NCBI RefSeq assembly: GCF_001625305.1
Contig: NW_017803268.1
Coordinates: 2,089,334 to 2,153,333, forward strand
Source of the DNA: Branchiostoma belcheri
Lineage: Eukaryota; Chordata; Leptocardii; Amphioxiformes; Branchiostomatidae
Length of the DNA: 64,000 nucleotides
Direction of reading: 5' to 3'
Shown here one piece after another: positions 11,746-25,100 of the stretch (positions within the stretch are counted from its first letter, which is position 1; every line of letters begins with the position of its first letter). The notes beneath the pieces are model-generated. The model saw nothing but the letters and a program-made list of their open reading frames with translations, was not told the origin of the DNA and made no database searches. The position numbers and the translations under genes are program-made.

Positions 11746-12079
11746 CAACTCCTTTCTTGCTGCATCACCAAATTGAGTCGTTTATGCACCTGATTTCGGC
11801 GGGTTGTAGTCTTGAAGTCGGGAGCCAAATCTTCCTAGGGTCAGGGTCAGGTTACGTTGGACGTTGCACTAGATCTTGCACCAAAAAACAATTTTCCACA
11901 AAAATCACTACAGACCTTTGGTCAGAATTTCATCATAAGAGCACCAGTTAGGTTTTACAATAAACCTACGATTTCTCACAGCAAAATTTGCTGAGAAAAA
12001 GTGATACTTTCAGTATGAAAGTTCGGCACACGCCCCACTGCTGTAGCTGCCTGGAAATGAATGAGGTTTTCGCGGACTA
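11746..12079 (-). other. Candidate untranslated first exon of E2F7/8
   Basis: A strong donor, GAGTTG followed by GTAAGTTTGG, ends this candidate at 11746 on the minus strand. It lies just downstream of the E2F/CCAAT promoter at 12080-12182. The transcription start is not determined. Confidence 0.45.
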
Positions 12080-12182
12080 TTTTGGCGCGGAATCGCTGGG
12101 ACCGTTCGATTGGCCACGCCTACAGACAATATTGACCAATCAGAATCTAAGATTAGAATTCGTCATTGTCGTTTCAACCAAT
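12080..12182 (-). promoter_or_regulatory. Candidate E2F7/8 core promoter: E2F site plus three CCAAT boxes
   Basis: TTTTGGCGCGGAA lies at 12080-12092, with CCAAT-box cores at 12109-12113, 12136-12140 and 12178-12182. CCAAT boxes upstream of an E2F site are the usual layout of cell-cycle promoters. Confidence 0.6.
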
Positions 12183-14507
12183 CAACGTTCAGCGAATGTC
12201 GGTCACGCAGGATAAGGGTCAATGGCCTATACCATTACAAAGGAGGGGTGTGTGACTAGCTCCTAGATCCTACAGAGACATGAGAGAAGGCTTTTCAATA
12301 ATTTATAAAGGTTTATGGCAAACCATTGCAATTTCATTGGATAAAATAGCAATAGCAGGTGGATGAAAGACTATCCTATTCAAATCTAAGATTGCAATGA
12401 AGCTTTCAGAAGTTATCATAAAACCTCAGAAGATGTTAACAAGCTTGCCCATATTTTCCTAAAGTATAATGTATTTAAAGAAAGAGACTTGGTAGCAAAG
12501 TACGTTAAAACAAGGCTAGGAATGGCTCTTGTCCTGTGCTAATGTGTTAAGTTCCTGACTTTTCCCCAAATGGCAGCCTTACTGCTTTATATGGTAGATA
12601 TCCTAAGGCATCTCCACAGAAACATTGTGTAGAAGTCAAGATTTAACAATAAGTGTGTTGGGCATGGGAATGTTAGGGATTTGTAAGATTACTTTACATG
12701 TATCACTTTTACAAAATGAATTATTATTTTCTTCCAATATATGTGCTTGATTATTAGGTGTAGAAGTATACCATCCTTTGTCTTTAGGTGATGCTGGGAA
12801 AGTTAATGTTATCCCCTTGAAGTGAATAATGAGATGCAAAGTCAAGTACTGGAAATACTGATTGTTTATACCTGAAAACTTCCACAGTCAAATACAGTAA
12901 CTGTAGCTGAGTAACATGTACATATGTGAACTATCAACAAGTAGGATACAAGACATCATCGTAATCTTACACGAAACTTGTGAAAATCGTTGCAACAGGT
13001 TTCATCCTTTACAAAAAGTTGTCCAATTAAAGGCACTTTATCTACAATACGAAGTTTTAAAAAAAGTCCATTCTTCGATTGGATCTCTAATTCGACCATC
13101 AACTGCCTCTAATTTTGTAAATACATGTCTCAACTGCCTGTACTCTTATGATAGTGCTGCTATCAAGGCAGTGGGCATTATACAGGGTTGGGTACATGAT
13201 TTTAAAATGGTATATATGGCATTGATAGTTACTAAAACACTAACATTACACTTACCAAAAGCATAACTATACACTGTGATTTACAAAAGCCTATATACAT
13301 AATTTTACATGTATAAAAGCACACTGGACACTGCAACTTTACATTACATATACGACTTAATGGTACATTATGATATTACAGGACAAATGTTTGCCATGTG
13401 CATTTACATACATACTTCAGTAATATTAAGGGAGCATTGCTACATCAATATAACGTAACTTCTCGATTTTTTTAAATGCTTGAAAACTATTGTAAGGGGT
13501 GGAAGACACACTATTCAAATAATTGTACTACTATGAAATAAAATCAAATCAAAGTCACAAAAAGGTAATGCATACACAGCTTCAATCTTATGGAGGTTAA
13601 ATGTAGGATACAATAGCACCAAAAAATGCAGTATACATGTTTGAGACTATATATATTTCTTACAACAACAGGACAAGGGTATTTTATTGGAATCTAATAT
13701 CGCGTTAATTTCCTAAAAACATCAGAAAATGCTAGGACACAAATGGCACAAAGAATTTAAAAGCAAAATATTTTTTAAAAATCACTGCCATAATAAATAA
13801 TACAAGTGCAACTCTTTTGGGCAAAGTGAATTGCTGATTGTAGAGGGAGGTTGTGTTAAAGCATTTTGTATACTAAAATGCTATCATCATCAAAGCTATA
13901 CATAAAGAAATTACACATTACATAGTAGAGCATCAGTGGTGTAATGACATATAAAGTAAATGTGCATTTTGCTCTGTTTGATCAAAAGTTGTCATATAGG
14001 AGTTACTTGCAAAATAAAAACAGAAACTGTTGCATATTTTCAAAAGTAGCTGTTACTTTGCTGCTATTGATAATGCTACATGGTGCAATTTTGCATTAAA
14101 AGAAAACCAACTCTCATGATCCGGTCATTTTGGCTATTCTTCGTATACTAGTTGCCCAAAAGACATAAACTACAAGTTCACTCAAACATGTCAATATCAA
14201 AACTTGTTACTGCATATTGACATAAAATACGTAATCGTACGAATTTGCTAAATACTCAAGGTGTCATTCTAACTCTTTACAATGCGAGTATAAAACATAG
14301 CACCTCGTTTTGTCTGGCAACTAACATTTGGCAAAATTGTACCTTCAAATCGTAGTAAGACCTTACAAATACAACATGTACGCTACTTAACACCATGATT
14401 TGCCGAATAAGATTGCTTGCATTGGGTTGGCTTGATTCTTCTCATTAAAAGGAGACACTATGCAACACTTTATAGTAAGGGAAACATGTACATGTATCTG
14501 CGAGAAA
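12183..14507 (-). other. NAV 3' UTR and NAV-E2F7/8 intergenic spacer
   Basis: This AT-rich region lies between the NAV stop codon and the E2F7/8 promoter. A minus-strand AATAAA occurs at 13683-13688 and is a candidate polyadenylation signal about 0.8 kb after the stop. No other gene is evident. Confidence 0.5.
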
Positions 14508-14642
14508 TTATAACGTTGACTCGATGGAGGAGTCCAGTAGATCGTCATGACCGTTGACCCCAGAGCTAACAGAGTTGGAGTCACTGTCGCAGCTCTGCGG
14601 ACTGTAGTTCGCAGCCTCCTGTAGCCTCATTAACATATTCAT
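14508..14642 (-). CDS. NAV: NAV last coding exon and stop
   Basis: It encodes MNMLMRLQEAANYSPQSCDS, a Ser/Asn-rich stretch and the end DDLLDSSIESTL, then TAA at 14508-14510. The DDxLDSSxESTL end is the NAV family C-terminus. Confidence 0.97.
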   Translation of the reverse strand: MNMLMRLQEAANYSPQSCDSDSNSVSSGVNGHDDLLDSSIESTL

Positions 14643-17600
14643 CTGTAAACAGAAGAAAAATAACACATTAATCGACTACCTACATGTAGCAGAGAAACAA
14701 TACGATATGGAGAATTTGAGCAATAAAATACTCACTCACTGTCCGGTTTATCGTCTGTTAATGTCAAGTTAAAAGCCTGACATGTGTTCTCAAAGTCAGT
14801 CAGAGTTACCACCTTCTCCAAGTGACATTTGCACTACATTTTGATTGAGAAGTACCATTTAAAAAGTACATAAAGCCCTTTTTTCAACAGTAAAGCCTAG
14901 AATTTAAGCTACATATACACTGTACTTGTTCTTCAGAGCTTTTATGACAACACATAATCAAGCATGACAAAGAGATGAATTTTACTACAATCCACACGTA
15001 CCAAAGGGTCTCCCTCCACGTCACTCTGACTCCCCGTGATCTCCTTCTTCGTTCCCGCCTGCGGTCCGAGAGCGTAACCGTCGAACCCGACATCCTCGGC
15101 GCGGAGTCTGATGAGAGAGGAGAGGTCGCTGGTGGGCGTGGTCCAGGGGTAGTTCTCGATCACCCACAGGGCAGGGTCGTCCCAGGTACTGGCCTTCCTG
15201 CCATAGGTCTGAACAGAAACAGAGGTGTGTGTTAGCAAGTGGCATGTGTGTTAGTGTGTTACTATGCAGCATGTGTGTTTGTGTGGCAAATATGGTCCTG
15301 CTTTCAGTGCTGTACATTTTTACGAGAACAACAAGGAGTGTTACAAAGACTACCAGTCCCGGTCTTTCATAAAAAAATTTCATCAGCAGCCAACACATTA
15401 TAATATTATATTATTGGTGTGTATTGTTGACAAATTCAGGAACATATACAGACCTAGCATGCTGTTCGGAACTACCTGATATCACATTGCCAAGAGAGCT
15501 ATGGCTGAAGTTAACACAACCTACATTTGTAACAAGGCTGGACCTCAAGCTTGTGACTTTTTTTGGATGGCTATATTGGTAAGGATTATTTACCTGTAGC
15601 CCCTCCCTGACTGCCTCCAGTAGGTAGGGTACGATGGAGTAGTTCCACAGGTCAGTGAACCACACCTGGGAACCAGACACGTCTGTGGGACAGGACAGGA
15701 ACAGGCGTGGACCTGGCAGGGAGAAAACAAAGGATGTTTAGTCCTTATAACTACAATGTACATATGTACAGTCATACACTGGTATACTGCGAGTCAGTCT
15801 AGGAGACTAGTACAAATTAATGCATGAATTATCTTGAAAGTTCATCTGTGTTGGTAGAAGTCATTATCAACAAGATTGAACTGTAACTGTCAACACAAAA
15901 AAATTGGATTCAACCAAATTTTTAACTTCAGTCTGTGTGAGTCCATTTTTACTACAGTTCAAAATTATTGCATGAAGTACATATTAGAGTTTACAATGCC
16001 CTAGGAGTTCAAAATGTGTAATAACTTGAAATACTGCCATGATACAAAATGACAAAATACTTTAAAGCTTTTAGTGATTGTCACTTTACTCCTTGTATGG
16101 GACAAAACTGCAAAGAATACTAAGTACATGTACTCAAGATACCGTAAATTAATATTACTATTAATTGGTTCTTACCAATAGTAACATCTGAAGAGCTGTG
16201 TGTCTCCAGGAACTTGTTGAGATGTTGCCAGGCCTTCGGCATCCACTCCACCACCTTGGTGAGTTCTGGGTTTCTCGCGCTGCTCTTTATCTCGCTCTCG
16301 ACAAGCTTTCGGCGCAAGTAGCGGCCCAGGAAACCCTTGACTGGCTCCATGTGGTTCGCACAAAGGATCCATCTGGAAGATGTCACAATAAAAGGTCATT
16401 TTCAAATTTTCGGTGAACATTAGACATCCAGGTAATAAGATATGCCAAAAAACAGTTACTCATCAAGCAACTGGACATAATGTTGGAAATGGTCAGATGT
16501 TTCAGGTAGCATCCACTCGACTACCTTTCAGTGACACTGTCACAGTGAGACACTAGCGTCATTAGCGTCAAAGACAGTACATTGAGGGATAAGATTATGC
16601 TTGGTACAAGCTTAACTTGAATTTCACATTTGAATCTTTCTTCTAAACAGTACACTTTCATCCATCTACATCACAGAAACATGACTTAAAACATCACAGA
16701 TTCATGGCATACTAGAGTTAAAGCTGTATGTCTGTACCTGAAGTTGTGATGCAGCTGTAGGTTTGTGGAGGAACAGTTGGCCTGGTTCATTGTGCCAATG
16801 ATGTAGGGACTGTAAAAGAAAGATACACCAACACTTAAAAACATTTCTTTTTTTTGGCAAAATCATTTCAACACTGTAAACAATAAATGCAATGGTATCT
16901 AACATGTCAAGTCTAATGTGGAACTGTTCTAACCAATTCAACTCGGAGTTGAAAATACTGCAGCAATGAATTTAAACTTTTTCCTAACCTTTTTAACAAC
17001 TATGAATTTGTTGCCAAAAGGCTGCAGAGAGTTGGGAGAAGGTTAACCAACAGCAGCCATCATTCACTTTTCATGAGATTTTTCTTCTTCAGAGAAACAC
17101 ACCGGTACTTAAGTTTCTTCCATGAGAGAAGCTGCCATAATTTCAAAGCTCACCTCTTCACACTTCTGCATCCCAAGAAGCCATTGAAGACCTCTCCCAA
17201 GGACCCGACATTGTGAAGGTTGTCCAACACAATGGCCAGGGGTGCCTGCATTTTCCCACTCTCACACTGGTCCGCCATGTTACACAGGTACTGTCGCAAC
17301 TCCTGCAGGGGTCAGCAAAGAACAACATTGTGGAAAACTATCCAGAAAGACATCATAAACAGGAATAAATCAGCCTTTTAGTCAAGGAAAAGAATTCTAA
17401 GTTTTTAAAGATGCACAACAGGAGATCAAATGTGAATATTGTTAAGTTGCTAATTATGGGCTTGTGGTTAGAAAGCTCACGTGATGGACTAAAAGTAGTA
17501 ATTTTATGCTGATACACTCATTTTCGCTGTGTTACATAGAGCTAATTACATGGTTAGCCAAAGCAGTGTCTTAAGGTTGGATGAGATGAAAGGACTTTGG

Positions 17601-19118
17601 TTTGGATTCAAAAGCTTTTATTTTAAGTACCCAACCCAAACTCTGCTGCTGAAGCCAAGTAGCAATTTCCAACTATATTTGCCTATACCACAGATTTATA
17701 AAAGCCATCTAAGCACATTATATATAGGAGAAGCATTTCTCCAGTTAAAATTGAAGCAGTAGTATGCTGTTCAGGGCTCTCCCTACCAGTAACTAAGTAA
17801 TAGTGGTGTCATCTTGTTATGATCTAAGAAAGACAGTGTCCATGTTCGGAATTAGGTTACTAGCAAGTTATCCTTCAATATGTTTTTAGCCTGTTTTTAC
17901 CCTGGATGTGGACCTATGGCACCACCTTGCTCTAAATTTCTGGGGAAAGCCCTGCTTATTAATGGTTATGGGCCAAGCCATTGTGCAAGTAGGGGTGTCA
18001 CGTGAGCTTCCCTCCACTACACCCACCTGAGAGGTGGCTACTCTATGGCTATGTGCACACTCCTGCTGAGGGGGGAACCAGGGAAGAGAAGAGAGACAAA
18101 AAGAGAAGAATGTTAACACCAAGTGCCACCATTTCTTCATCTAAGAAGGTATTGCTCAGGGGATGTTTAGTGCATGCCTTGATTAAGATTCGATTTGAAG
18201 TTTTGGAATATTTGTCATGGAGGAAGAAACGAGCATTCTACATGTAAGCATCTGGCTTAGTTTTCTTCTTTAGTTCATTGATTAAAAACACCTGTCCAGG
18301 CTTAAAAACTGACATAGCCAACATTGCGTTGCAGGTGCATTTATCACATAAAATAGACCAAAAGAGCAGATGCAGCTAGAAAGAAGACTTTCAAGCAGTG
18401 GAAATTACAAAGTTGAACACTTTTGACGTATCACGATTTAAAACACCTTGCAGTGAGCTGTAACATCTACTGGCAAGATAGCAACATGTAGTAATGTTTT
18501 AGAATTTAGATACTAGGTTAAATGTGGTCTAAAATATTGAGGACATTAGGTCTTTACGTTATGCACTCGCTAGTCACCAAAAAAGTGCACAAAATTTACC
18601 CTTCCTCTCTCGTCAGAGTCCTGCAGTTGTCATTAAAAAAACAAACAAACAAACAAGTACACTTCAGTACCTTGTCTTGCATTCAATTTTGATGGGTTGA
18701 CTTCATAACAAATGTTTTCCAAGCTCCACACTTAGTAAGAATCAACCATGCACATTTTTTACTTCTTACAAAAAAAAAAGTTTTTCGCTACTAACCTTGC
18801 AGGACTTGTGGTCCACGTTGAACACCACCACCGTGCTGTCAGTGACCTCTTCCCCTGACCTCTGAACCATGAACTCTGCGAGTTTCTGGGCCAGGAAGGT
18901 CTTGCCCGTCCCGCTGGGGCCACACATGATGACTCGCTTCTGCTCCGCAAGCAGGTTGATGTATCTCTGCAGGACGGCCTTCGGGATAAGAGACTCAAAC
19001 GCAAACGTGTCGCTGCTGTTCTCCTTGATGTCTGTGAAGAGTGGAAAGAAAAACTGGTTAGAGTAACATGTTAGTACATAATTACCTTCGCCAAGAAGGT
19101 TATGTTTTCAGGGGCGTT

Positions 19119-19149
<31 letters not shown>

Positions 19150-22100
19150 CTGTCTGTCTGTCTGTCTGTAAACACGATAACTTGAGAAGGCCTTGATGGA
19201 TTGTCTTCATACTTGGTAGGTGGGTAGGTCTTGATGAGACCTCAAAATGATTAGATTTCGGACCCCCTAGCGGCTTGTCATGGTACTGCAGCTGAACTTC
19301 CGGTTTTGATATCTCATGATCTAGACATGCTATGGTGATGAAATTTAGATGGTAGGTAGCTCTTGTGCTGGGAAAGAAGTGACGTGAGTTTAGGCCCCCT
19401 AGCGGCTTGCTCTGGAACTGCAGGGATAAATTCTTGAAAATATTAAAAAGGGGATAACTCAAGAACCAGTTGACGGATCGTCGTGATTTTTGGTATGTAG
19501 GTAGCTTACGTGATGCTTAATATAATTATGTGACAATTATGCAAATATGGATGTAATTTGCATAATTTATGGGGAAATTCTATAAATCAGCTGCATTCCA
19601 TGATAGGACAATTGAAGCTTGTGACATTGGTAATTGACAACGAGAGAAACACAGGAAGTTTTTGATTATGTTAATAATGACTTAATTTGCATAATTAATG
19701 AGAAAATTTTATAATTATGTAATGAGAACTGCCTGGAATTTCATACTTGTGGTATTTGAAAGTTAAATTGAGGTGAACATCATTAAACATAATTTATTTA
19801 AATCAGGGCCTCATTTGCATAATTTATTAGGAAATGCTAGAATGCATTCTTTGTTAATATAAGACTGTCTTTTGGTTGAGATTATGATAAAATGATATAA
19901 TTCATGAAAATTAGGTTCCTATTTCTTAAATCAGGGGGGAATAATCTAATCTAAACTTTGTCAGTCATAAAGATTAACATCATTTGGCGAAGGTATGAGA
20001 TCAGGGAACTCTAGTTCCCTTTGTATTTTTGTGACGAGTTTGCTTAGTGCAATGCCACATGGACCACTTCTGGGGACTGAACTAATGCTCATTGAAGCAG
20101 CATCTCTTCTCCCTAAGTCAGAAACATCAAGCTTAGGCAAGCTTGACCAACTTACATTGAAAGATTTGCATTTGTGATGTACTTGAATCATTTATATGCA
20201 TTTAGAAGATGTCCTACCTTTGAGATGGATGGCAATGGAGTTGTTGTCTCCCACCAGATAACCACATGGCAGGAGCTCTGGCAGTTCACTCTCTGTAAAC
20301 AACAGTTTGTTAGTTTTTCTGCAAGCTGAAAAGGTCTGAGACACACAACAGTATCGCCTGCATTCCCAGCACAACTGTTTTACTATTTTAACATCAACTG
20401 AGGAATATTTAAAGGCTTAAATCATAACATACAGAATACCGAACTGGGGTGAACTTGGCTAACATAATCATAAATGGAAACTGCAATTTATTATCGAACA
20501 GAATAGTGGTGCTTTTACAAATGGCACTGACTTACCTTTAGACCTGATGATCTCCCCTATTGTGTAGTTACGGATGCTCTCAGAAGTCAGGCCGAGATTA
20601 GACACTGGATCTATTCTCAACAGATATTCCTGTGAAATGGACATTTGGAAAAGATTGAATTAATTTCTATATACATTAGTACCCTGTACTTTCCAGTACC
20701 TTTATAAAGTTTTTTTTTGCGTCAAATAATTCTTTTAATTTTAAAAATTCATGGAACATTTGTCTCAACACATAAACCTTTTTTTTTGTAAACCTTTTTT
20801 ATGAGTATTATTCTAATCCATGTTTGAGGAAACCCAAACTCTTTTCCAAAGAGTATCAGTGCAATAAAAATCTTACTCCTCAGAAAAAGGGAAATATTCT
20901 TAAAATCTATAAAAACATTTCTTTCCACCTACCTTGAAGAGTCTGTGCACGACATTGTCCAGCATGTCCCACTTGGTCTTCCCACTCACACTCAGGGCAC
21001 CGATGATGATCTGCTGAGCCTTTCCTCCCTACAGAGATAGGAAAAAAATTATATCAGCAACGATAAAAAATAACAAAACTACACATCCTCCTGGATTTTT
21101 ATAATATTGAAGACTTGATTCAATGTTTTATGAGTATTGCTGGACCTGAATTGTTTCTTGGTTATCATCATAACTTCTGTAAGGTATGATGAGAATAACA
21201 AATTGTTCTAATGCTGTCCTTTTTCTCTTCACATAAAGAAACATTTCTAATTCCTTTTTTATGTTGGCAGACTGGTCAGAGAGAGACTGATGAGTCCATG
21301 ATTTCTACAATATTTGCACAAAGGTGTCCAGTGTACCTTGAAGATAGCACTATGTATGTGCAACTCAAAACTGTCACTTCAAAAAGGTGACCCGATGTAT
21401 TCTGAAGTGAAACTATAGTTTGCACTTCATTTGCTATGTGACTATAATGCTACATCTGTGATTCTAAAGCTGTGAATGATGTTGTTATTTGTGCTTTGTG
21501 CAGAAACCTGTCAATGTGGTATCATTATGTTAAAAATAATGTGAAATTAAAATTAAGGTGAAATTAACATGTCCTAGTACTAGGTGCAAGGTGTGAAAAT
21601 ATGGCTCAGAGCAGGAATACATTATTTCATGTCTACTTGTACAATAAGCTTTTGAGAGCATTGAAATTTGTAAGCATATATTTTTTCTATGAAATTATTT
21701 GCAGTAAAGTTGGTCAAAAGCAATGTTAAGAAAGTCATAAATATGATTCTTAGGGTTGTACATGAAATAACATGATCTACTCTTTGCCATGAAATTAAAA
21801 TGGAAATCATAAGAATACCTTATTATGTCTGAGTGTTTGCCTGTGTCTCTGGATACCGTAATACTACGGGCAACATTGTAGGAATCAAACCGTCAATAAC
21901 ACAGCAAAAACACAAAAACAACACATGGCAAAACGTGAAATGAATGAAACACACAGTGACAAGGTGTTAGAGAGCTAAAACCTTACACCACACCCTGAAA
22001 ACAACTTCACCAAACAGAATTATAAACCGGCAACATAAACAGATAAAGAAAACACACTGCAACTTAAAACCAAACATCGATGCATTTTACATATACTTTT

Positions 22101-25100
22101 TCTCAATCGCTTTTTGTTTCTTGTAAGGTCACTTGTACATCTTCTTGAACTCACCTCTGATTTTTCAGGGGCTCCGATGGTGGGAAGAGCGACTGTGACA
22201 ATGACTTTCCGACCAGATTCTCCTGATCCAACATCTAGCAAAAGATCTACAGAGGAGATGAAACAAGACCAATCAGCATGCGCAGAACAAGTATGTTCAC
22301 AGCTGATATGTTACAAAAAATGTGATTGGTTAGCTCATGGAGTTCCTTCTAACTCCAAAGTTAGATCTGCAGAGATGGGACAAGACCAATTAGCTAGTGC
22401 AGAACAAGTATGTTCACAGCTGGTATGTTACAAGAAATGTGATTGGATACTGTACAATGTACATAACAGCTCACTCTGTTCAAGCAATACATATAACGTT
22501 ACTAGTAGCACAATTAAGAAGAAAAACAACCAGGCCAATACTCACCCAAGCTACTGGAAGTTGGATCGAGATTCAGTGTTGGATCTGAAAAGAAAAGAAA
22601 AACACTCAATTGTTTATCACTACCTACATTGTATTTTGCAGCTGCAGTTCTAAAGCCTGCTGGTAGATGGCATTACTATGTTACTGTCTAACCACAACAC
22701 ATCTTTGTTACATTTCCATAAATGTTCTACAGTTTACTAGTTAGAATGATGTTAAAACTGAATTAGTCTGACAATAGCCCATATAAAGAGATTTGACAAC
22801 TCTTTGCTTCACTGTGCAATAATGTACAATAATATGGAGTCACTTTTGCTGAATAAAACTTGAAACACAAGGAAGTTGTGGTACAATCCTAGTCCCAAGG
22901 ACCAAGGAGGTTTAAAATATTGAGGACTCACCACTGAAGTGTTGGGAGGAAGTGGACATGTCAGAACACGAACTTCTGGTCAAAACCTGCTGCTGGAGTC
23001 TGTCGTTCTCCGCACGTAACGCGTTCATTTCACCCTAAAGTGTCAATCAAATCGTCATGTGAACAATAGTGCTGATTAAAACACTTGCTTAAGCTACATG
23101 CCTTCAAAACAAGGTTTCTTATATGGCTTTCTCTTACATGAAGAACTTTGAATCACAGTTGACTGTCAACAAAATGTGGCATACAGACAGGATCATATGC
23201 AGACGTGCAGTTCGCAACACATCAGATAGGAGGCACAAATGTACAATCAAGACAAGGTGAGGGCACAAGGATCACTTGGAATGATCAAGAAGGTTGATAC
23301 AACACAGGAAGCATTCAACAAACACTTAAACTTACAAGTTATACAATAACCAACATTAATTTATCTACAAACAACAACAAATCAATCAATCAATCAATCA
23401 ATGTATCAATCAGCTTAGATGAAAACTGGTGGTGAAGGGAGGTTGGCAACAAGAGGAGCAAAGCATCATCAAAGGAAAGAACAAGCACAAGAGTGAAACC
23501 TTGCCCTCCTCCATCAAGGACAAATAATGGACAGGCCCACACTCCTGGTTGCTAGGCAACAAGGTTCCGGTGTTCCAGGAAGAACCAGAATGCTTCCAAG
23601 AATTCACCATGTTTAAACATTACAGGTATTTAGGGGGTCTTTTACCTGCAATTACCAACATGCATGCCATTTTAACTTTGAGATTTTACAAAGGTTTTTG
23701 ATGCATTACCATTAGTGTGCTGATTTCAAGCTGTACGATTTGCATAGGCCTTGGTTGATGTTAGATTTTGATATAGAATTATACAGGAGACTGGGCAATT
23801 GCAAGAAATAGGTAAAGACTACTGTCAGCATTTTGGAATTGAATCATAGAACAAGCATAATCTATGACAGAAATAAGATTTAGTAGATGGGGACAGGCTA
23901 AGGACTGACTTGAGTGGGGATGTAATGGTTTTGGTACAGGGGAAGGATTTGTTGTTAAGATTTCCGGAAAGAAAGGGTACACATGGATGGTAGCCACAGA
24001 ACACACACAAGGTCACAGCAAAGTTTCCAAAGCTTTTTTAAAAAGTGTGAGATTTTATTGAATTTTAATCCCTGAATAGATGAATTTGAAATGGCAGGAA
24101 AACTGTAGAATTCACAGGATTCTGGTGACTTCTTGGGATACAGGAGCTTGATGCGGTAGAAGGCAGGTCAGTCCATTACAAGTCTACGATAGGGGGAGAA
24201 CAAACCTTCATTTTGTTCATGGTCTCCTTTAGTTGGTCCAGTTGGTGTGCAGAGGACAGGGCCTCCAGGCGGATGTCAGTCAGTTTCATGTCCTTCTCCC
24301 GCAGCTGGCTCTTCAGAACATCTACAGACTCCTCATCACCATCGTAGATCCTGAAATACGAGATATATTTTAGATACAACTTCCAACCTGTACTAGAACT
24401 ACCAATGGATTGTGTATCTTATATACACTGGTACATTATACACAGGTACAATACAAATATCCTGGAATAAGAACAGATGAAAATGAACCATTGTCAAGAG
24501 TAGATTTTGCACACATATACCATATTTTGAAATGTCTGTGCTGCAATAGCCTTGCTTACTGAATGATATGGTCCTAAGATCTAAGATCTGGGACTAAAAA
24601 TTGATCTTAGTCCTCTGGCAAATGCTCAACAATAGTTAGCTTTCTTATTTGGTGTTCAAACTAATACACTGAAACATGAAAACAACAACAACAACAACAA
24701 CATGAGAGAACATTTATGGGAACAAAACATCCCCAATTATCTACACACTGTTGGCTAGACATGGCTACCACATGCTTGTTGGTAAGATGGTGACTAATGT
24801 AACAACTAGAATTAATGATGGCTGATGTCTTGGTTAGAAGTTGTGAAATCATGCTGTTGGGAGATGTTCTGTATCTAGTAAGTACACGTTTTGATTGGCT
24901 GTCTGCTATACATTCCCTAGGCTACTGTGGGGAGGGACTAAGGGGCATGCAGATTGGTCAATTTGAAGAGTACGACTGTGAAAATGTCAATGTCAGTCTC
25001 ACAACTCAGCTGTACTTCAACCAAGGGCAGATGGGGAGGGGGGTATGGATTACATGTAGTATGCAAGGAAAGGGTAATCTCCAAGCAGATCTTTCATGCC

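Noticed and set aside
22114..22653. Plus-strand open frame of 179 codons with a repeated peptide
   Set aside because: The repetition comes from a tandem DNA duplication, and the frame overlaps NAV exons on the other strand.
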